From: CAYVTZ01 sp964454685
GTDB taxonomy: Bacteria; Bacillota; Clostridia; Christensenellales; Christensenellaceae
Assembly: GCA_964454685.1 (NCBI GenBank)
Contig: CAYVTZ010000011.1
Coordinates: forward strand, 28,482 to 92,481
Direction of reading: 5' to 3'
DNA: 64,000 bases
In this document: one piece after another, positions 8,592 to 16,563 of the stretch
Position numbering within the stretch: position 1 is the stretch's first letter
How the letters are laid out: the number at the start of each line of letters is the position of its first letter
The notes under the pieces: model-generated
What the model saw: only the letters and a program-made list of their open reading frames with translations
Told to the model about the DNA's origin: nothing
Databases searched by the model: none
Translations under genes and position numbers: made by a program

Positions 8592-9656
8592 ATGAGCAAA
8601 GTGAATGAAATCACGAGAGAATCGTGGGTGCTGTCTACGTTTCCGGAGTGGGGAACCTGGTTAAATGAAGAAATTGAAGAAGAAGTGGTGGAGGCGAATA
8701 CCTTTGCGATGTGGTGGCTTGGGTGCACCGGCATCTGGATCAAGACGCATGAAAACACCAATATCTGCATTGATTTTTGGTGTGGAACGGGCAAGCGATC
8801 ACGCAAGAATAAGCTGATGGATCCGCAGCATCAAATGGCGCGGATGTCCGGGGGGCTTGCGCTGCAACCAAACTTGCGCGTTGCGCCCTTTGTGATGGAT
8901 CCGTTTGCCATCAAGCAGGTGGATGCGATTTTGTCTACGCATTATCACAATGACCATATCGACGTCAATGTAGCGGCGGCTGTACTGCAAAATTGTGATG
9001 CGTCTGTGCCGTTCATCGGGCCGAAGGGATGTGTTGAAAAGTGGATCGAGTGGGGTGTGCCTGCTGAGCGCTGCATCACAGTGAAGCCGGGCGACAGCGT
9101 GCGCGTAGGGGAGACGGAGATTGTTGCGTTGGAATCTTTTGACCGCACCGCGCTCATCACCAGTCCGCCGGACGGCGATATTCGCGGCACGTTGCCGGAT
9201 GATATGGATGACAAAGCAGTGAATTTTTTGATCAAGACAACAGGCGGGTCTGTTTATCACAGTGGGGATTCGCATTATTCCAATTATTACGCAAAGCATG
9301 GCAACGATTATGAAATTGATGTGGCGCTCGGCTCCTATGGCGAAAATCCGCGCGGCATAACGGACAAAATGACGGCTTCGGATATCCTTCGCATGGGCGA
9401 GGCGCTGGATACGAAGGTGATGATTCCGTTCCATCACGATATTTGGTCTAATTTTCAGGCAGACCCGGCGGAAATCAATGTACTGTACAATATGAAGAAG
9501 GATCGTTTGGGATATCGGTTTATGCCGTTTATCTGGCAGGTGGGCGGCAAGTTTGTGTTCCCGATGGATCAGTCCAAGCGAGAGTATCACTATCCGCGCG
9601 GTTTTGATGATTGCTTCAGCAAGGAGATCAATACGCCGTTTCTGTCCTTCCTATAA
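8592..9656 (+). CDS. ulaG: L-ascorbate-6-phosphate lactonase UlaG
   Basis: A 354-residue metallo-beta-lactamase-fold enzyme that hydrolyses the lactone of L-ascorbate-6-phosphate to 3-keto-L-gulonate-6-phosphate in the cytoplasm. From memory of the E. coli UlaG sequence, both proteins are 354 residues and near-collinear: the same opening ITRESWxLSTFPEWG, FAMWWLGCTGIW, YHSGDSHYSNYYAKHGN, GSYGENPRGITDKMT and FHHDIWSNFQADP. The metal motif is HYHNDH (His117, His119, Asp121, His122). The start is ATG 8592 with TTAGGAGG eight bases upstream. This is the most specific functional marker in the window and points the whole operon toward ascorbate or a close relative. Confidence 0.93.
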   Translation: MSKVNEITRESWVLSTFPEWGTWLNEEIEEEVVEANTFAMWWLGCTGIWIKTHENTNICIDFWCGTGKRSRKNKLMDPQHQMARMSGGLALQPNLRVAPFVMDPFAIKQVDAILSTHYHNDHIDVNVAAAVLQNCDASVPFIGPKGCVEKWIEWGVPAERCITVKPGDSVRVGETEIVALESFDRTALITSPPDGDIRGTLPDDMDDKAVNFLIKTTGGSVYHSGDSHYSNYYAKHGNDYEIDVALGSYGENPRGITDKMTASDILRMGEALDTKVMIPFHHDIWSNFQADPAEINVLYNMKKDRLGYRFMPFIWQVGGKFVFPMDQSKREYHYPRGFDDCFSKEINTPFLSFL

Positions 9657-9680
9657 GAGTAAAGAAAGCAGGAAAAACCA

Positions 9681-10718
9681 ATGCGATTTAAAAAAAAGGA
9701 GTTGGCGGAGCTGGCGCGCTGCTATGCGGTCAGCGAAATGAGCACAGGCAAGCGGGATTATTTCCTGTTTGCCACAGAGGGGAATGGCAAGTGCATCAGC
9801 TTTCGTTATCCTGACTTTGCACAGGGTACGGTTTGGGAACAGCCGGGCGGCACCATGAGCATGATTCCCATTCCCGGCACACAGGGAGAATTTCTGGCAG
9901 TACAACTGTTTTTGCCAACATTCAATTCCGCGGAAGCAAAGGTGGTGTGGGTTTCGCCGACGGGAGACAACCGGTGGAAGGTGAAGGACTTCATCAACCT
10001 ACCGTATTTGCACCGATTTGATGTGATTGCGTCGCATGGAAAAAACTATTTTATTGGCGCGGCTCTATGCACCAGCAAGCAGTTTAAAGATGACTGGTCT
10101 GACCCCGGCAAAATTTATGTCGGGGTGATACCGGAGCGACCGGAAGACGGCATGACAATTACACCCGTTTATGAAGGGCTGACAAAAAACCACGGATATA
10201 CCAGAGCCGTGCTGGATGGTGTGGAGTGTGGTGTGGTGACGAGCGACGAAGGCATTTTTAAAGTGGTGCCACCGCAAAACGGCTCGGATTGGGTGGTGGA
10301 GCAGATTTCTGACATTGCCACCAGTGATGTCGCGTTTGTGGACATCGATGGAGACGGACAGCCGGAGATGGTGACGATAGAGCCCTTCCACGGCAAGCGC
10401 TTTTGCATCCGAAAAAAGACCGAGCAAGGCTATCAAATCATATATGAATATGCGAAGAAGATGAACTTTGCGCATGTTGTCTGGGGCGGTACCCTGTGCG
10501 GCAAGCCTGCCATCATCGGTGGATATCGGCGTGAGGGCAAAGAACTGTTCGTCGTGACTTGTACTGATGCGAAGAATCTGGTCTTTCACACACAAACGGT
10601 AGACCGGGGAACAGGCCCCAGTAATGTGCATGTGGTGCACAAAGATGGCCGAGACATCATACTTTCTGCGAATCGGGAGATTGGACGCGCGGTGATCTAC
10701 GAGGTTTACGAATCGTGA
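9681..10718 (+). CDS. uncharacterised beta-propeller (FG-GAP-like) protein
   Basis: 345 residues, not recognised as a known enzyme. It has no signal peptide or membrane segment, so it should be cytoplasmic. Its composition is rich in short beta strands ending in W/F/Y, and it carries one clear calcium-loop of FG-GAP/VCBS type, VDIDGDGQPEMVTIEPF, near residues 213-229. A series of G-x-x-x-V-V strands suggests a six- or seven-bladed propeller. It lies between ulaG and ulaE in a tight operon; its last codon overlaps the ulaE start by 4 bases, so it is clearly part of the pathway. In E. coli a decarboxylase (UlaD) would act between these two enzymes, but this protein does not resemble UlaD. It could be a sugar-acid lactonase, dehydratase or accessory factor. 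Confidence 0.75.
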   Translation: MRFKKKELAELARCYAVSEMSTGKRDYFLFATEGNGKCISFRYPDFAQGTVWEQPGGTMSMIPIPGTQGEFLAVQLFLPTFNSAEAKVVWVSPTGDNRWKVKDFINLPYLHRFDVIASHGKNYFIGAALCTSKQFKDDWSDPGKIYVGVIPERPEDGMTITPVYEGLTKNHGYTRAVLDGVECGVVTSDEGIFKVVPPQNGSDWVVEQISDIATSDVAFVDIDGDGQPEMVTIEPFHGKRFCIRKKTEQGYQIIYEYAKKMNFAHVVWGGTLCGKPAIIGGYRREGKELFVVTCTDAKNLVFHTQTVDRGTGPSNVHVVHKDGRDIILSANREIGRAVIYEVYES

Positions 10719-11560
10719 ACGGTTATTCACTGGGATGCTATGAAAAAGCGATGCCCGCATCTCTTACGATGCGCCAAAAACTATGTGAAGCGAGGCAAGC
10801 GGGATTTGATTTTTTGGAATTGAGCATCGATGAATCGGACGAAAAGCTTGCGCGACTGGACTGGACTGCACAGCAGAAAAAAGAAATCAGCATGCAGATG
10901 CACGAAGAAGGCTTCTTTTTGCGCAGCATTTGCCTTTCGGGACATCGTCGGTTTCCCTTGGGCAGCGAAGATGCGCAGGTGCGGGAGCGCGGCATGGAAA
11001 TTATGCGCAAGGCGATTGATTTTGCGGATGAAATGGGGATTCGCATAATACAGATCGCAGGCTATGATGAGTACTACCACCCGTCCAGCGAGATCACACA
11101 GCGCAATTTTGAAGAGAACCTTGCGCGCAGCGTAGAGCTTGCCGCACAAAAAGGCGTAATCCTTGCGTTCGAAACCATGGAGACTGCGTTCATGAATACC
11201 GTAGAAAAAGCAATGCGCCATGTGCGACGCGTGCAGTCGCCTTACTTGCAGGTATATCCGGATTCCGGCAACATCACCAACGCGGGCGGAGACGTTTGCG
11301 CTGATCTACGCAGCGGCAGCGGCCACATTGCGGCGATCCATTTAAAGGAGACCAGCCCCAGTGTTTTTCGAGAGGTTGCCTATGGCAGCGGACATGTTCC
11401 GTTTGTACCGCTGATTGCAACGGCGATGCAGATGGGTGTGCGTCGTTATTTGGCTGAATTTTGGTGTGTACCGCAAGTTGACTGGAAGCGACAGATGCAC
11501 GAGGCGAACGCGTTTTTACGAAATCGATTTATGCAGGCACAGGAGGGAACGCAATGTTAG
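10715..11560 (+). CDS. ulaE: L-xylulose-5-phosphate 3-epimerase UlaE/SgbU-like
   Basis: A 281-residue AP-endonuclease-2-like TIM barrel that converts L-xylulose-5-phosphate to L-ribulose-5-phosphate. Compared with the E. coli UlaE sequence as remembered, many segments match: LGCYEKAMPAS, GFDFLELSIDESDEKLARLDW, CLSGHRRFPLGSEDAQVR, EIMRKAIDFADEMGIRIIQI, AGYDEYYH, and the metal-site strand YPDSGNITN. The start is GTG 10715, overlapping the preceding stop (GTGA), with GAGG ten bases upstream. It is followed by ulaF with a 7-base overlap, the same order as in known ula operons. Confidence 0.88.
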   Translation: MNGYSLGCYEKAMPASLTMRQKLCEARQAGFDFLELSIDESDEKLARLDWTAQQKKEISMQMHEEGFFLRSICLSGHRRFPLGSEDAQVRERGMEIMRKAIDFADEMGIRIIQIAGYDEYYHPSSEITQRNFEENLARSVELAAQKGVILAFETMETAFMNTVEKAMRHVRRVQSPYLQVYPDSGNITNAGGDVCADLRSGSGHIAAIHLKETSPSVFREVAYGSGHVPFVPLIATAMQMGVRRYLAEFWCVPQVDWKRQMHEANAFLRNRFMQAQEGTQC

Positions 11561-12252
11561 AGCAATTAAAGCAGCAGATGTATGATGCCAATATGCAGCT
11601 TGTTTCACATGGGTTGGTGATTTTTACATGGGGTAATGTTTCGGGCGTTGACCGTGAACAGGGTTTGATGGTCATCAAGCCGTCAGGCGTCGAGTATGCC
11701 ACGATGTGCCCGAAGGACATGGTAGTGGTCTCGCTGGAAACAGGAGAAGTGGTGGAAGGGGATTACAATCCGTCATCGGATGCCGATACGCATCTCGTAC
11801 TGTATCGCAATTTTCCCAAGGCAGGAGGCATCACGCACACACATTCCAGATGGGCGGTTATTTTCGCGCAGATGGGGCGGGATATCCCGGCATTGGGAAC
11901 GACGCATGCGGACTATTTCTATGGAGACATTCCCTGCACCCGATGTATGCGAGAGGAAGAAATCAAAGAAAGCTATGAGCTGGAAACCGGCAATGTGATT
12001 GTAGAGACATTTGCGCTGCGCGCACCGGAAAGCATTCCCGGAGTGCTGGTGCACAGCCACGGCCCTTTTGCATGGGGCAAAGATGCGCTCGATTCGGTGC
12101 ACAATGCGGTTGTGATGGAGGAGTGTGCCATGATGGCGTGGCATACGCTGGCAGCAAACCGGTTTGAAGCGATGCGGATGCAGGATGCGTTGCTGGATAA
12201 GCATTTTTTGCGTAAGCACGGCGCAAATGCTTATTATGGCCAGAGCAAATGA
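11554..12252 (+). CDS. ulaF: L-ribulose-5-phosphate 4-epimerase (UlaF/AraD)
   Basis: A 232-residue class II aldolase-fold epimerase converting L-ribulose-5-phosphate to D-xylulose-5-phosphate, the exit point to the pentose phosphate pathway. Zinc ligands line up with E. coli AraD numbering: Asp76, His95 and His97 in THTHSRW, and the third histidine in VHSHGPFAWGK. GTTHADYFYG and LRKHGANAYYGQ are signature segments of AraD/UlaF/SgbE. The start is ATG 11554, seven bases after AGGAGG inside the end of ulaE. The ula context favours the name ulaF, although sequence alone cannot separate it from araD. It is the last gene of the first operon; a terminator lies 114 bases downstream. Confidence 0.9.
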   Translation: MLEQLKQQMYDANMQLVSHGLVIFTWGNVSGVDREQGLMVIKPSGVEYATMCPKDMVVVSLETGEVVEGDYNPSSDADTHLVLYRNFPKAGGITHTHSRWAVIFAQMGRDIPALGTTHADYFYGDIPCTRCMREEEIKESYELETGNVIVETFALRAPESIPGVLVHSHGPFAWGKDALDSVHNAVVMEECAMMAWHTLAANRFEAMRMQDALLDKHFLRKHGANAYYGQSK

Positions 12253-12595
12253 ACTTAGATTGCTATGTGCGGTTGCCACAGGCGAAGTGTTGGGAAGTTA
12301 CATTTTGTGATTGCTTGGAACACGAAAAACACAATTAAAATAGTGACGTTGCAAGGCAGGAAAGAGCGCTTTGCTACACGAGAGAAGAAATGTTGAAAAT
12401 CGTTGTAGCAAAGCGTTTTTTTAATGTGTTTTGTGTTTGGCGCCGCAAGTTGTGGTTGATAGGAAAAAGACAAAGCAGCGCAGCAAAACAAACCCGCAAA
12501 GTGTGTGGCGATTCAGACATAGCCGGCGCAGCAAGATACCCTACTGGACAAAATCGTTGAACACAACACGAATAAGAAAGTGAGCTTGGGATGTT
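12253..12595. other. intergenic region between ulaF and wecB
   Basis: 343 bases. It holds the terminator at 12367-12422. No convincing promoter for the downstream wecB gene and no coding segment was found; the remainder is featureless to the eye. Confidence 0.5.
12367..12422 (+). terminator. Rho-independent terminator of the ula-type operon
   Basis: CGCTTTGCTACA (12367-12378) pairs perfectly with TGTAGCAAAGCG (12404-12415) across a 25-base loop, followed by seven T (12416-12422). It is placed to end the long transcript carrying the first importer and the ula genes. Confidence 0.85.
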
Positions 12596-13699
12596 ATGAA
12601 AAAAATCATGATTATTTTTGGTACGCGTCCGGAAGCCGTTAAGATGTGCCCGCTGGTGCTGGAGCTAAAACGGCGGGATTGTTTTGAAACTGTGGTATGC
12701 GTGGCAAGGCAACATCGGGAGACGCTGGAACAAGTGTTGCAATGCTTTCGTGTGCAGGCGGATTATGATTTGGATATCATGAAGCCGCGGCAAACACTGT
12801 TTGAGATCACTGCGACCATCTGCACCAAACTGGACGTTGTACTCAAGCATGAAAAGCCGGATCTGCTGCTGGTACATGGAGACACCTTGACTTCCTTTAT
12901 CGCTGCGCTTTCGGGCTTCTACGAGCGGATTCCAGTGGGACACGTGGAGGCAGGATTGCGGACTTATGATTTGGAAACACCTTTTCCGGAAGAATTTAAC
13001 CGGCAAGCGACTGGACTGATGGCGCGCTATCATTTTGCTCCGACGCAATGGGCAGCCGATAATCTACTGCGGGAAGGGAAGAAGCCGCAGAGCATCTTTG
13101 TGACGGGGAATACAGTGATTGATGCAACGCGTCACACTGTGCGCGAGGAATACCAGCACCCAAACCTTTCGTGGGCGGACGGATTTCGGCTGATTTTGAT
13201 GACTGCGCACCGTCGGGAGAACCTGGGCGCACCCATGCAGAAAATTTTCCGGGCTGTGCGCGATATCGTGCAGGAGTTGCCGGATGTAAAGCTGCTGTTT
13301 CCGATGCATCACCATCCTAAGATGCGCGAAGCAGCGCAGGAAATTTTCAGGGGCATCACGCGCATACGGCTCACCGACCCAATGGATACGCTGGATTTTC
13401 ACAACTTCATGAGCCGTTGTTATCTGGTGCTGACAGATTCGGGAGGTTTGCAGGAGGAAGCGCCTGCGTTTCATAAACCTGTTCTTGTGCTGCGCAACAC
13501 CACAGAAAGGCCGGAAGCGGTGGAAAGTGATGTGGCGCGGCTGATCGGCACACAATATCATGATGTGCACGAAGGGTTGTACGCGCTGCTGACAGATCGG
13601 AACCTTTATCGTACAATGAGCGAGGCACGCAATCCGTTTGGGGACGGCCACACAAGTGAGCGAATCGCAGATATACTGGAACGAGAACTGTGTGTCTGA
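12596..13699 (+). CDS. wecB: UDP-N-acetylglucosamine 2-epimerase (non-hydrolysing)
   Basis: A 367-residue GT-B-fold enzyme interconverting UDP-GlcNAc and UDP-ManNAc, the precursor for wall teichoic acid or other surface polymer. Motifs are FGTRPEAVKMCPLV at residues 8-21, VHGDT (Asp96), HVEAGLRT (Glu118), PFPEEFNR (130-136), TAHRREN, and the LTDSGGLQEEAP nucleotide-binding loop. The substrate-binding stretch usually written GQHREML is here RQHRETL. The start is ATG 12596 with only a weak ribosome site. It stands alone between two sugar-uptake operons, so it appears to be a housekeeping surface-polysaccharide gene rather than part of catabolism. Confidence 0.93.
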   Translation: MKKIMIIFGTRPEAVKMCPLVLELKRRDCFETVVCVARQHRETLEQVLQCFRVQADYDLDIMKPRQTLFEITATICTKLDVVLKHEKPDLLLVHGDTLTSFIAALSGFYERIPVGHVEAGLRTYDLETPFPEEFNRQATGLMARYHFAPTQWAADNLLREGKKPQSIFVTGNTVIDATRHTVREEYQHPNLSWADGFRLILMTAHRRENLGAPMQKIFRAVRDIVQELPDVKLLFPMHHHPKMREAAQEIFRGITRIRLTDPMDTLDFHNFMSRCYLVLTDSGGLQEEAPAFHKPVLVLRNTTERPEAVESDVARLIGTQYHDVHEGLYALLTDRNLYRTMSEARNPFGDGHTSERIADILERELCV

Positions 13700-14076
13700 C
13701 GCATGTTTTCCGTTTGCATTTTTTTGTGCATTTTTGCAAAACAGCAATTAAATCCACACGATACCTACCATAAAACGTCTTAGCATAGCGATATTTGCGC
13801 GTAATAGATGTGCAAAAGATTTTGCTATGCATTGAAAAAATAATTGACTTTTTTTATGTGTAAGGGGTTGACACGGACTTAATTTTATGCTTAAATTAAT
13901 CAAACAATAAATTGATTTTCAAACTTTAAAATTGCATAGCAGAGTTTTGACGCAAAATACCGGAATGGGTACGGTTGCGTATTGCCTGTTATGATATGTA
14001 GTTATCTTAAAGAATAAATTAAGCACTAAAGCTACGGCACACTGCAAATTTGCACCTGTGCAGCGAAGGAATGACT
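13700..14076. other. AT-rich regulatory region upstream of the ROK operon
   Basis: 377 bases with no gene. It contains a promoter candidate (13868-13896), three copies of GCATAGC or its complement (13783-13789, 13824-13830, 13934-13940), and two AT-rich elements in opposite orientation (CTTAATTTTAT near 13878 and ATAAATTAAG near 14014). These are candidate operator sites for the ROK protein encoded next to them. Confidence 0.45.
13868..13896 (+). promoter_or_regulatory. candidate promoter of the ROK-led operon
   Basis: A perfect -35 TTGACA (13868-13873) is followed after 17 bases by TTAAAT (13891-13896), a four-of-six -10 box, in an AT-rich stretch. The elements GCATAGC and CTTAATTTTAT around it could be operators. 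Assigned by consensus only. Confidence 0.45.
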
Positions 14077-15279
14077 ATGCAGTATTCTCGAATCAACGGC
14101 AAACGCATGAAAAAAATTAATATGCAGAGCGTGCTGAATTCCATTCGGAAATATAAAAGTATCTCGCGCAAGGATTTGGCGAAGGTCACACGTCTCACGA
14201 CAGGAACCATCACAAATTTGACGGATGATCTGATCAAGAACGGCTTGATTTTAGAGCAGGGCAGCGGAGAATCCGAAGGCGGGCGCAAGCCGATCTTTCT
14301 GGAATTAAACAAGAAGGCGGGATATGCAGTAGGTTTGGAACTAAACACATGGATGATCGTGTGTGCGCTTAGCGATTTTAAGGGTGATCTGATCGATAAG
14401 TGTCACAGCGAGCTGCACGATCGCATGAGTGAAGAGGACATCATTGTGCAGATGTCGCAGTGCATTGAAGACATCCTGCTCAGAAACAAAATAAAAAAAG
14501 AAAAGGTGATCGGCATTGGTCTTGCGGTGCCCGGCCCGTATAATGATGAAGAAGCGATTATGGAGAATCCGCCGAACTTCAAGGGGTGGAGCCATGTTCA
14601 GATTTGCGAAATGATCCAGCAGAGAACCGGCATCAAGACATATGGAGAAAAAGAAACGAATAGCGCATTGCTGGGTGAATACTGGTTTGGAAAGCTTGCA
14701 GATCACAAACGTGTGTTTGAAATCAACATTTACGAGCTGGGCATCGGCGGCGGCTTTTTCACAGAGGGAGCCATTTTCCACTCGAACAAATATTGCAGCA
14801 TGGAAATCGGTCATACGTTGATTGATATTCACGGTCCGGTCTGCCGCTGTGGATCCGCAGGATGTCTGGAGGTATTGGCAAACGGTCTTGCCGCAATCAA
14901 TTATGCCAAGCAGATGGTTGAAGAAGGCAGAAAGAGTGTGCTGACCGGCGATTTCACCTTTGATGCACTGATCGAAGCAGCGCAGCAAGGCGACGCAGTC
15001 GCAAATGATGCAATCCAGATTTGTGCAGACTACATCGGTATAGCGTTGATCAATGTGATTGGATTGCTTGATCCTGACGCACTTGTGTTTGGTGGAGATT
15101 TCATCGACAAAAGCGATTTGCTGTTCCAAAAAATTTGTGCGATTTTGGAGAAAAAGCACCCATATTTCCTGCACAGTCACGAAATCAAAAAAATCAAATC
15201 ATCCTTCGGCATCTATGCGGGTGCCATTGGCGGCATCGCAACGGTGCTCAACCATATTTCACAATACAATCCGAAATAA
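14077..15279 (+). CDS. ROK-family transcriptional regulator (XylR/NagC-like)
   Basis: 400 residues: an N-terminal winged helix (SIRKYKSISRKDLAKVTRLT, about residues 18-37) followed by a ROK sugar-kinase-like domain. The ROK zinc cluster is present as CRCGSAGCLE, and the ATP/sugar-site segments GIGLAVPGPYN and ELGIGGGFF are visible. Start choice: ATG 14077 lies six bases after GAAGGA; ATG 14071 directly abuts that site. It is the first gene of operon 2 and probably represses it until the imported sugar or its product binds. The DNA-binding domain argues against a purely enzymatic glucokinase. Confidence 0.88.
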   Translation: MQYSRINGKRMKKINMQSVLNSIRKYKSISRKDLAKVTRLTTGTITNLTDDLIKNGLILEQGSGESEGGRKPIFLELNKKAGYAVGLELNTWMIVCALSDFKGDLIDKCHSELHDRMSEEDIIVQMSQCIEDILLRNKIKKEKVIGIGLAVPGPYNDEEAIMENPPNFKGWSHVQICEMIQQRTGIKTYGEKETNSALLGEYWFGKLADHKRVFEINIYELGIGGGFFTEGAIFHSNKYCSMEIGHTLIDIHGPVCRCGSAGCLEVLANGLAAINYAKQMVEEGRKSVLTGDFTFDALIEAAQQGDAVANDAIQICADYIGIALINVIGLLDPDALVFGGDFIDKSDLLFQKICAILEKKHPYFLHSHEIKKIKSSFGIYAGAIGGIATVLNHISQYNPK

Positions 15280-15297
15280 ACGGGAAGGTAGTCAACT

Positions 15298-16512
15298 ATG
15301 AATTCAAGAGAAAGAATCCGCGCGGCACTCAACCATCAGCCAACTGATTTGTTGCCCATTGATTTTGGAGGGATGCGCTCCACCGGCATTCAGGCAATCG
15401 CCTACGCAAAGCTTGTAGAATATTTGGGCTTTGACGAAAAAACTTATGTCTACGATGTATTTCAGCAGCTGGCGCGCCCAAGCGAGGCAGTGATAGACCG
15501 CTTTGGAGGCGACGTTTTGCAGGTGAGCAAGCGACGCCCGGCATTTGGCATTTCCATTGAATCGTATAAGGATGGAGTGCTGCCAAACGGTCAGCCATGC
15601 TGTTTCCCTCAGGGGTTCAACCCTGTGACCAATGCGCAAGGGGATTTGGATATCCTCAGCGGCGAAACCGTGATAGCGAGGATGCCAAAGGGAGGCCTGT
15701 ACTTTGACCTGGTCAACCGCCCTTACGAAAAAGCGCAGAGCGTCGCGGATATCGATGCGTTGCCCACAACGGGGCTAGAGGATGCCGATATCGATTTTAT
15801 GGCGGCAACGGCAAAAAATCTGTTTGAGACCACGGACAAGGCGTTGCTGATGGAGTTTGGCGGCAATATCTTTGAGGCAGGGCAGAGTGATTTTGGCTAT
15901 GAGAGCCTGTACGTCAACATCGCAATCGAAAAAGACCTGATGCATTACTATTTTAATCGCATCACAGACCGCTATATTGCCGATTTGAAAAAATTGATGC
16001 CAAAAGTAGCGCCGTACATCAACGTGATTCAATTTGGAGACGATTTAGGCACACAAATTGCGCCGCAGATCTCCAAAGATATGTACGTTGAGATGATCAA
16101 ACCCTATCACAAGCGGCTTTATTCCTTTATTCGTGAGGAGTATCCCGATGTCAAAGTGTTCCTGCATAGCTGTGGCGCAATTTTCGACTTGATCCCTGAA
16201 CTGATCGACGCGGGCGTGCAGGTTTTGAATCCGGTTCAGATTTCTGCAAAGGGAATGGAGCCCCAACGTCTGAAAGACGCCTATGGTAAAGACCTAGTCT
16301 TTTGGGGCGCGGGCGCAAACATGCAGGAAGTGGTGCCGGAGAACGGAACTGAAGAAATCAAGCGCCAAAGCACAGAATTGATTGAAATATTCTCCAAGGG
16401 CGGCGGATATGTGTTCAATCAGGTGCACAACATTCAGGCGGATGTTCCGCCGGAAAAGGTTGCGGCGATTTATGACGCGGCACTTGCATGGCGCAACCAT
16501 CATTCGTTTTAA
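15298..16512 (+). CDS. URO-D superfamily protein (MtaA/uroporphyrinogen-decarboxylase-like) A
   Basis: A 404-residue TIM-barrel protein of the uroporphyrinogen decarboxylase/cobalamin-methyltransferase superfamily. Visible motifs are the opening NSRERIRAALNHQPTD, FGDDLGTQ (residues 247-253), FLHSCGAIFD with His290 and Cys292 at the positions where MtaA-type methyltransferases hold zinc, and FNQVHNIQADVPPE near the C-terminus, where the third ligand is expected but no Cys is present. It is the second gene of the ROK operon, 18 bases after the regulator. No heme pathway or corrinoid protein is nearby, so true heme synthesis is unlikely. A methyl-transfer or unknown role in sugar-derivative catabolism is possible; its function is not established. 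Confidence 0.82.
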   Translation: MNSRERIRAALNHQPTDLLPIDFGGMRSTGIQAIAYAKLVEYLGFDEKTYVYDVFQQLARPSEAVIDRFGGDVLQVSKRRPAFGISIESYKDGVLPNGQPCCFPQGFNPVTNAQGDLDILSGETVIARMPKGGLYFDLVNRPYEKAQSVADIDALPTTGLEDADIDFMAATAKNLFETTDKALLMEFGGNIFEAGQSDFGYESLYVNIAIEKDLMHYYFNRITDRYIADLKKLMPKVAPYINVIQFGDDLGTQIAPQISKDMYVEMIKPYHKRLYSFIREEYPDVKVFLHSCGAIFDLIPELIDAGVQVLNPVQISAKGMEPQRLKDAYGKDLVFWGAGANMQEVVPENGTEEIKRQSTELIEIFSKGGGYVFNQVHNIQADVPPEKVAAIYDAALAWRNHHSF

Positions 16513-16563
16513 GTTTCCCGAAAACGGGAATGAATAATCTCTTATCTTTAAAGGAGGAACAAT

